Assembly: GCA_029964075.1 (NCBI GenBank)
Contig: CM057149.1
Span: forward strand, 35,298,900-35,362,899
Source of the DNA: Patiria pectinifera
Lineage: Eukaryota; Echinodermata; Asteroidea; Valvatida; Asterinidae
Direction: 5' to 3'
DNA length: 64,000 nt
Each line of letters begins with the position of its first letter. Position 1 is the stretch's first letter. This document shows positions 57,445-64,000 of the stretch, in pieces. Both the position numbers and the translations under genes were made by a program. The notes under the pieces are model-generated. The model searched no databases and was not told the DNA's origin. It saw only the letters and a list, made by a program, of their open reading frames with translations.

Positions 57445-57612
57445 TTCGCCCCATTTCCACGTCGCCCCATGTCACTTCGCCCCTAACCACTTCGCCCCAT
57501 CCCTCACTTCGCCCCAATTCCACTTCGCCCCATCCCCGCTTCGCCCATCCCCACTTCGCCCCATCCCCGCTTCGCCCCATCCCCACTTAGCCCCATCCCC
57601 ACTTCGCCCCAT
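57445..57612 (+). repeat. CACTTCGCCCCATCC array, left arm
   Basis: About ten units of 14-18 bp, strongly strand-biased (C-rich). The mirror array (GGGGCGAAGTGGGGAT) at about 57860-57950 is shorter. Confidence 0.85.
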
Positions 57613-58121
57613 GTAGATTGGTATTGTCATTCTCAGATAAGTGGTATAGCCGGGTTGGGAACAAAGTTGGATCTTTTACTTCAAGCTTTTTTTTCTCGGT
57701 AGGGGAGAGTGATAGCTTGAGAGGTTTGTTATGAATTGTTCATTTGGTAAATATTGGTGGGCTAATTCTTTCCGTTGGTTAGCAATTAGTGAATCTGTTG
57801 GAATTGTTTTTAAGCCAATAAAATACATTTAGATGAGATTTTTTTTTACATGTAAAAGCTGGGGCGAAGTGGGGATGGGGCGATGTGGGGATGGGGCGAA
57901 GTGGGGATGGGGCGATGTGGTTAGGGGCGACGTGGAAATGGGGCGAAGTGTCCGACATTCCATGAGATGTATGTCGTGCGCACGAGATATATGTCATGCG
58001 CACGTGATAATTATCTCGTGCGCACGAGATATTATGTCGTGCGCACGAGATAAAAAAATAATTTTGGATGTCCCTTTAGGGGCTCCGTAACTTCATAAAA
58101 CTCCGTAACTCCGTAAAATAT

Positions 58122-58730
58122 ATCTCATAAAAACGAACTTCGAGAAAATGTATCTCATAAAAACGAACTTCGAGAAAATGTATCTCATAAAAACGAACTT
58201 CAAGAAAATGTATCTCATAAAAACGAACTTCGAGAAAAAAAATCTCGTAAAAACGAACTTCGAGAAAAAAAAAAAAAAAAAAAAATCTCGTAAAAACGAA
58301 CTTTCAGAAAAAAAATCTCGTAAAAACGAACTTCGAGAAAAAAAATCTCGTAAAAACGAACTTCCAGAAAAAAAATCTCGTAAAAACGAACTTCCAGAAA
58401 AAAAATCTCGTAAAAACGAACTTCGAGAAAAAAAATCTCGTAAAAACGAACTTCGAGAAAAAAAATCTCGTAAAAACGAACTTTGGGAAAAATATATCTC
58501 ATAAAAACGAACTTCGAGAAAATGTATCTCATAAAAACGAACTTTGAGAAAAAAAATCTCGTAAAAACGAACTTCGAGAAAAACAATCTCGTAAAAACGA
58601 ACTTCGAGAAAAAAAATCTCGTAAAAACGAACTTTGGGAAAAATATATCTCATAAAAACGAACTTCGAGAAAATGTATCTCATAAAAACGAACTTCGAGA
58701 AAAAAATCTCGTAAAAACGAACTTGGACAA
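58122..58730 (-). repeat. 30-bp tandem array, right arm (about 20 units)
   Basis: Inverted version of the left array, twice as long. One unit near 58266 has its A-run expanded to more than 20 bases. Unit types ATGTATCTCAT and AAAATCTCGT are interspersed in blocks, indicating segmental duplication within the arm. Confidence 0.9.
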
Positions 58731-58770
58731 AATATATACTTGATGGCACTACAGGGCTTTCGTAGTACAT

Positions 58771-61700
58771 GACTTTTGCATGAATGGTTGTAGCGCTGAC
58801 GTTGCATGAACGGCGGTGGTATGTGGATTTTGGCGCTGATCGATGACGGACATAAACCACTATAGTCTAACGACTTGTCATCAAGTCTACCATAGCGATT
58901 GCGGGCCGGAGTGGGGCCGAATTTGTATCCGGTTCGTTAGTAAAAACGTCATACACGCGCGCGCACCACTGATACTAGCGCCCATTGGCTACAAACACTC
59001 GAGCTGCGTTAACTTCCGGTTCCAATCGTGCAGAAAGTGCTGAAGGTGACGTCACACTAACGAACCGGATAGGAGTAGCAAATTATATGACGTGCGCGTA
59101 CGCAGGAAACATTGTGTATAACCATGGAGCTAACCGACAAGAAAACCAAATTGGTTCTCAGCCACAAAGCGACGTATCAAAGAGGCTTTTCCCTAAGACT
59201 CTGCCATGGTTGGTCACCCACCTATACCTACACATGAAAACATGGAGGGGACATTCGACATTGTGTCCCCCCTTACCAAATTCATGGGGGGGACGTGTCC
59301 CCCCTGTCCCCCCCGGGATTTCCGCCCATGACTGGCAATACAGAAGTTGTACTGAATGAGCTCAATGAATCGAATGAGCTCATACATCGACCCGAACAAC
59401 TTCGGCCCATAAGCTAGTGGGAGTCGACGATAAGGTCCATATAACCTTATTGGGACTTTACAAATTACCTTGCTAAAACAGGTACCTTGTATTAACAGTA
59501 TTGGAAAACAAAGATAAACAAAGAAAATCAAAGATTTGAGACCTAAATTTAGCTTGTTATATGCATGACGTTGTATTAGCAGGGTTTGACTTTAGTTCCA
59601 TGGTGACTCTATAGGCTGGTTTGAAATTCTGTCTGCCGAACCTCTTTATTGGCGAAATTCAGCTCAAAGTCCATACAGCTAAATATTGATATGATAATTT
59701 TCCTAGAAGACCTTTTTTTTTAAATGAAAATTGACCTTATGAAAATGTTAGCATAGTGCCCATGAAAATAGTCCAAAAGTAAAAAATGGGGATGCCGGAT
59801 ACTTGGAATTGTGCCGAATATCGATCGGGCCCATGCACAGCAGAATAGCTTCCTGGCCAACGATCGAGGTACGCTTGAACAAATTTCCAATTGATATATA
59901 AGAAATTCCTTTATATACACGTTGACCAATTATGATTAAGCTTACATATTTCACTAATTGTTTGTCAGAAAAACATGCTGGTATTTTGGGGCGGCTTTTT
60001 AAAAGAGCTCCTCCCGTAAAAAAAAAAAAATGGGGCAACATTCTCACTGAAAGTTTTACTACAGCTCGCGTGCCCGAGAGACGAGAGTAGCGGGAAAATT
60101 TAATCAAAATGCGCCATTTTTGCTGAACTTAGCCGCCACTGGATCAACAAAAATTTCTGTTAACTTGTCAAATAATAGTAAGATGAAATTCGGTGCCGAT
60201 ATTAATAATGCAAAAGCCACTAGAAAAATTGCTGCGAGGCCGCGGGATGTCGCTCAGTATAGTACATGTACGTACGTGGGCGCAATCTAATGGTGAAAGT
60301 TTTTCTAGCATATTTTGTAATAGCGCCCTCATTCAATGACCTACTTTGTCTGCCGCTATGGTTACCAATGCATTGTTTATGTACTTGTGCAAAATGTGTG
60401 TGAAGTGTGATGTGCCGCGGGATATAATGTACGCGGCGCGCGCGGTGCATGCAATGTTTGCGCATTGCGGAAGTCCCCATTGATTTTTGAACCAATCAGT
60501 TTAATTGTTAACCCGATAAACCTAAGTCGGGGATGGTTTGCTGGCCTGCTGTTTCCATACAAGAAGAAATATGTTGTTGATTGAGATGGTAAGTAGCTAG
60601 ACCTTTATCTAGTTCGTCCATGGAGCTGAGGTAGAATTAGATTCGCCAGACCACCTAAAGCTACGCGGTCCTATTTCAACGCACTCGTTTTCAATTTGTG
60701 TGTGATAACGTGCGCGCATTGCAAGCGTTACCTGCGCAGATTATGGAGGTGATATTAACGTTGTGTCATTGACCAATCAACGCCAAGGTTTTCCTGGCAG
60801 TTGAATATAATATACATGTATTAAAGTATTAATATTATGATAATTACGCTCCGGTTAGCGGTTGTTGCGTTGCCATACATGTACGTGTTTTGTCATCTCG
60901 TGCATCGTGTCATCCCATGCATCCCATGCATCGTGTCTGCATCTGCGAGCATGGCGAGTGAGCACGATGTGAAACTCGGACCATGTGGTCAGAAAACTTG
61001 CGGAAATTGGACTTGAATTTTTTTCTTTCGTGAATGGCTAACGGTAGACCCGTCCGTGGGTCTAGGCCAACGGTAGGCAGTGGTAGGAGATTTAGGAGAT
61101 TCACGGGTGCTTTGTACCCATGGTACGGTGTTTGTTTAATACAAAAGCGTGCCACTGAGAAGGCGTTACGTAACTCCGGGTCACTGCACTGGCTATAACA
61201 GGAAGCTTTTTACTTTTAGCTAAAACCATTCATACATAGTACTACAAATGTAGAAGATAAACTCGTTCTGGTTATTCGCTAAACCCTCCATCCGAGGGGG
61301 TTTAAGTTGTCGTTTTATTGTCGAGTTGAACTCAATTCGGTCTGAATAAAAAAGCGTTCAGTCATCGTTTTAGCAAGAAATGTAAAAACACCAAGTAGAG
61401 TTCAAACGGTGTTTTAAGGGAATTTAAAACGGTGTCTGAACGACCCCTACTATATGGCTTGTGAAAACTGAAAGTGAAAAATTCATGATCGTTCATGCAT
61501 GCATCAATGTATAATATTCTACGTCTGAATCTTTGGCTCTTGGAACCAAACTGTCAACCAAATGGTTGTCAGACTAATTTATTTCCCTTTAGAAAAAATC
61601 AACGAAAGCCATGGATTAAAGTTTATTAGTCACAACGAAGAGGAAAATGAAATCTACTTCAATATGTTCAGTAAAAAATAGTATTTGATTAAAACATAAA

Positions 61701-62823
61701 TACTTAAAACTTAAATGAAAGTATGAAACTATATAGGGGACTATTAATTAACAAAAAATGAAAAGAAAAGCTTTGCTGTAGGCTTGTATACAATTTTCAA
61801 AGTTGTTTGAACACTACAGGGTGAGTAAAAAAAAACACCCGAAACCCAAATGTCGGGACCACCCTGTACATCTTTATATTTGGACCTTTGAACAATGCAT
61901 TTTATACATTGAACCCTGCCACTGAGTGCCATTGTTACCATCCAGGCACCGCACCCAAGGTATAATAGCAGGCACTGTGCACAGACTGTATGGATAAATT
62001 AATAATTACGTTCAAATTACCTTTTCACATGTCTGGTTACATTGTTGCATACTACTACGTGCAGTCCACATTGCAAAGTTGATAGATATGCTGGTTCTTT
62101 GTATTGATTTATCATTCAATATTTATTGCTAACGTGGGTCTTGCCGCTAACACTTGGAGCCAGGTAGACGTGGAGAGTCCTTGTAATTAATCATCCATTT
62201 TAGATCATTGTTACGGGAATATTTCATAAAGTTCTACAAAACAGTAAAATTACTTGGAAATGTATTGGCATTGTAAAGACGTAAGTGCAAATGAGGCTTG
62301 AAGGTTTGCATGGTGGAAAGGTCAATAAGTGAGAGGTTTGCGGTAACATCATGTAGAAATATCTCTTTTGTGAGTATGTGTGGTTCTTAAGAAAACCTGT
62401 TAGATTAACTCGATGTTTCGAACAGTATGCTCTGTTCGTCATCAGGAGAAGCTGACGAACAGAGAATACTGTTTGAAACGTCGAGTTAATCCAACAGGTT
62501 CGCTTCAGAACCACACATACTCACAAAAGAGATATTTCCACATGGTGTTACCGCAAACCTCTCACTTATTGAAGTAAGTGCAGTTGGCATTTTCGGGTGA
62601 TGAAATTTCTTTTAAAAATAAATTTGAAAAAAATTAATTACTCTATCAAACACCCAACAAAAGAAGAAAAAAAAATTATTTTGAAATCTGATGGTTTTTT
62701 AAATCTAAATAAATGAATTAAGTTTTAAACAAATTACCTTCTATTATTATAAGACTTATTAGTTGCTATATAACCTCTGGTAGATCGACTGTAGCCTATT
62801 TTTTAAACACTTGTATTTTGCAG
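58771..62823. other. Non-coding stretch and CpG-rich region upstream of the SMKR1-like gene
   Basis: ATCCGGTTCGTTAGT at 58927-58941 is mirrored exactly at 59056-59070. A G/C-run-rich MITE-like block lies at about 59205-59335, ending in a TTTCCGCCCATGACTG word. From about 60220 to 61150 the sequence is CpG-richer (CGCGGCGCGCGCGG at about 60433), compatible with a promoter. A plus-strand donor GAGATG|GTAAGT at 60588 could end a first exon. No protein-coding gene supported here. Confidence 0.45.
62322..62572. repeat. 251-bp near-perfect hairpin with hammerhead-like words at the tip
   Basis: The arms start TCAATAAGTGAGAGGTTTGC and its mirror and match through GATATTTC, GAGTATGTGTGGTTC and CTCGATGTTTCGAACAG-type blocks. 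The loop is about 11 bases around CATCAGGAGAAGC. No target duplication adjoins the arms. See the finding on CTGATGA and GAAAC words. Confidence 0.75.
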
Positions 62824-62930
62824 ATGACGCACACATTCCCAAAGGCCATGTTATGAGGGTGTTGGATTAGGAGACCAACTTTCCAGGATCATCACGCTTA
62901 ATTTCATGAGCTGCGTAGCCAATAGCCATG
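62824..62930 (+). other. SMKR1: SMKR1-like gene, 5' UTR exon ending in the start codon
   Basis: An acceptor (TGTATTTTGCAG up to 62823) opens this exon, and it closes GCCATG|GTAAGT, the ATG being its last three bases (62928-62930). An ATG at the very start of the exon opens only an 11-codon upstream frame. Joining the terminal ATG to the exon at 63641 is in phase and gives Met-Pro-Gly-Lys-Lys. Confidence 0.7.
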
Positions 62931-63931
62931 GTAAGTCCAATTTATTTAAATAAAAAGTACCTCTGTACCATTGATTTTCCACAATGAGAAAAAAACAAAT
63001 AATTCTCTATTGGTGAATTCAGCCTCACACGGTAGAAAATCAGTGTAAACAAAATATGCAATTGATCCCAAAATCGTAATTTTAAAGGTCTAATTCAGCT
63101 TGGTTCATCTTGTCTGAGCAACATATACATATATCTCACTTAAGTTTGCTATATTTTTTAGAGGAAAAAAAAATAGTGGAAAATAGTGGACTTGCATCTT
63201 AGAAGTTCAAACAGTCTTTCTGTATCAATTTCTGAAATTTCTGAATTAAGACCAATCTAACAAATTCTGTACCTTTGTGATTTGATGGACATACATGTAT
63301 TGACACACACCAGAGTCTGACTTGTTATGAATGTCAGTACCTGCTTTTGGTATCTACACAAATTAAGCTAGCCTTCGTTGAAGTTGAAGTTTTAGCAAAC
63401 GTTAGTCTCTTGGACTCTCTTTGATAAGGCCATATCAGAGTTACCTGGAGGTGCAAATTGCTGGCTGTTGCCTAGTTGATGATGGCCAAAATATCGTACA
63501 TTAGTTGTCTCTAAGCCTTTACAGTATTGAAAATGAGTCTCTGTCTTAGACTGACTGACTTTTAAGCTTTGCCATGAAACACTGTATAAACGATCTCAAC
63601 ATCTAATTTCCACCTCCCTCACTCCCGATCCAACCCTCAGCCCGGTAAAAAGGCGGGATACAGCCGCAGCGCCAAGGCGCTCCCCCGCGGCAGCCGCAGT
63701 CGCAGCAGGAGCAAGAGTCCCAGCGGGAAGAAGAAAGGACGAAAAGCCCGATCGGCGTCCCCGGGCAAAGTACCCAAGAAACCTGTGGACCTGATGAGTC
63801 CCGCTGCGATGACGAACGCTTACTACATTGCCCACGGCCCCCAGGAATTCCTGGAGATGAGGGGCTTCGGCTGGCCCGACGCCCCGAAGGGGAAGAAGAA
63901 GGGCAAAGGCAAGAAGAAGAAGAAGAAATGA
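62928..63931 (+). CDS. SMKR1: Small lysine-rich protein 1 (SMKR1) homologue, two coding exons
   Basis: The coding sequence joins the ATG at 62928-62930 to 63641-63931 (acceptor CAACCCTCAG at 63631-63640), giving 97 residues. The diagnostic block is [15 protein letters not shown] (residues 52-66), then [16 protein letters not shown] (72-87), which matches the conserved C-terminal part of animal SMKR1 as I know it; a Lys-rich tail of 14 residues follows. Compared with the roughly 65-residue vertebrate protein it carries an Arg/Ser-rich N-terminal insert (about 8-42, with [11 protein letters not shown]). SMKR1 is a poorly characterised small basic protein associated with testis and ciliated cells; its molecular role is not established. 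The strong GC bias of this exon contrasts with its flanks. The split ATG is an inference, supported by phase and by the MP-K start typical of the family. Confidence 0.82.
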
Positions 63932-64000
63932 GGGAAGTTTCAGGATGACGACAGAATTGCTATCCAGTTGCAATGGAAGTATATTTTTGTGTGTGTGTGT
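63932..64000 (+). other. SMKR1-like 3' UTR start and (GT)n
   Basis: Sequence after the TGA; the window ends in a GT dinucleotide run from about 63987. No poly-A signal within the window. Confidence 0.6.

Larger units (their letters stand above)
56934..58770. mobile_element. 1.8-kb foldback transposon made of mirrored tandem arrays (TU-like)
   Basis: The element runs from 56942 to 58764. It opens with TACGAAAGCCCTGTAGTGCC and closes with the exact inverse. Flanks repeat as GTACAT (56936-56941, 58765-58770), or 8 bp TAGTACAT (56934-56941, 58763-58770) if the last two bases of the right end are counted as target. Inward, each arm has (i) a unique 40-odd bases, (ii) an array of exact 30-bp units (AAGTTCGTTTTTACGAGAT plus a T-run and CTCG), 10 on the left and about 20 on the right, (iii) a palindromic block of TCGTGCGCACGA units, (iv) a G/C-rich array of CACTTCGCCCCATCC units. 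A core of about 230 bp (57616-57850) is unique. No transposase. Confidence 0.9.

Noticed and set aside
56924..58860. Open frames encoding repeated VRFYEIFFLE or KKNLVKTNFEK-like peptides on both strands
   Set aside because: They are translations of the 30-bp array, which is open in several frames because its period is a multiple of three and it lacks stops; no start context, no family, and the same arrays occur inverted.

Overview
The window is intron-rich, AT-rich animal genomic DNA with split genes, GT-AG splice sites, tRNA-derived SINE remnants, a LINE fragment and many short inverted-repeat transposons. Frequent ACATGTACATGTA-type words, long C/G homopolymers and a modular foldback transposon recalling the sea-urchin TU elements suggest a marine deuterostome, most likely an echinoderm. 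That assignment is an inference; no species can be read from the sequence.

Layout. (1) 1-12.5 kb: a minus-strand gene whose start-codon exon (ATG at 12258-12260, beside a CpG-rich promoter) appears to splice over about 12 kb to an exon at 146-336 encoding the first half of an HMG-box; the gene runs off the left edge. (2) 16.6-51.8 kb: five minus-strand paralogues of a 2-oxoglutarate/Fe(II) dioxygenase family (called OG1-OG5 here). Each has its whole coding region in one exon, behind a splice acceptor. OG2-OG5 lie in a 7-9 kb tandem segmental duplication that also copies about 2 kb of 3' flank. A non-coding first exon with a CACGTG-containing promoter can be placed upstream of OG1-OG4. OG3 is a pseudogene by two independent lesions; OG1 is an older, diverged copy. 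OG2-OG5 end in an acidic tail of variable length followed by a basic, nuclear-localisation-like cluster. (3) 51.8-59.1 kb: a transposon-rich gap holding a LINE 3' fragment, a 375-bp inverted-repeat element with a tRNA-like core, a 2.1-kb element with 39-bp perfect TIRs and 8-bp target duplication, a 95-bp hairpin element, and a 1.8-kb foldback element built of mirrored tandem arrays. (4) 60.2-64 kb: a plus-strand gene for a homologue of small lysine-rich protein 1 (SMKR1), with the ATG alone at the end of one exon and the body in the last exon.

The genes do not form an operon or a recognisable pathway. The main biology is expansion of an uncharacterised dioxygenase family by tandem duplication, with insertions inside the copies that order the events. 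The least expected finds are two ultra-short hairpin transposons (67 and 95 bp) that share TAGCT...AGCTA ends and 9-bp target duplications, and the foldback element.
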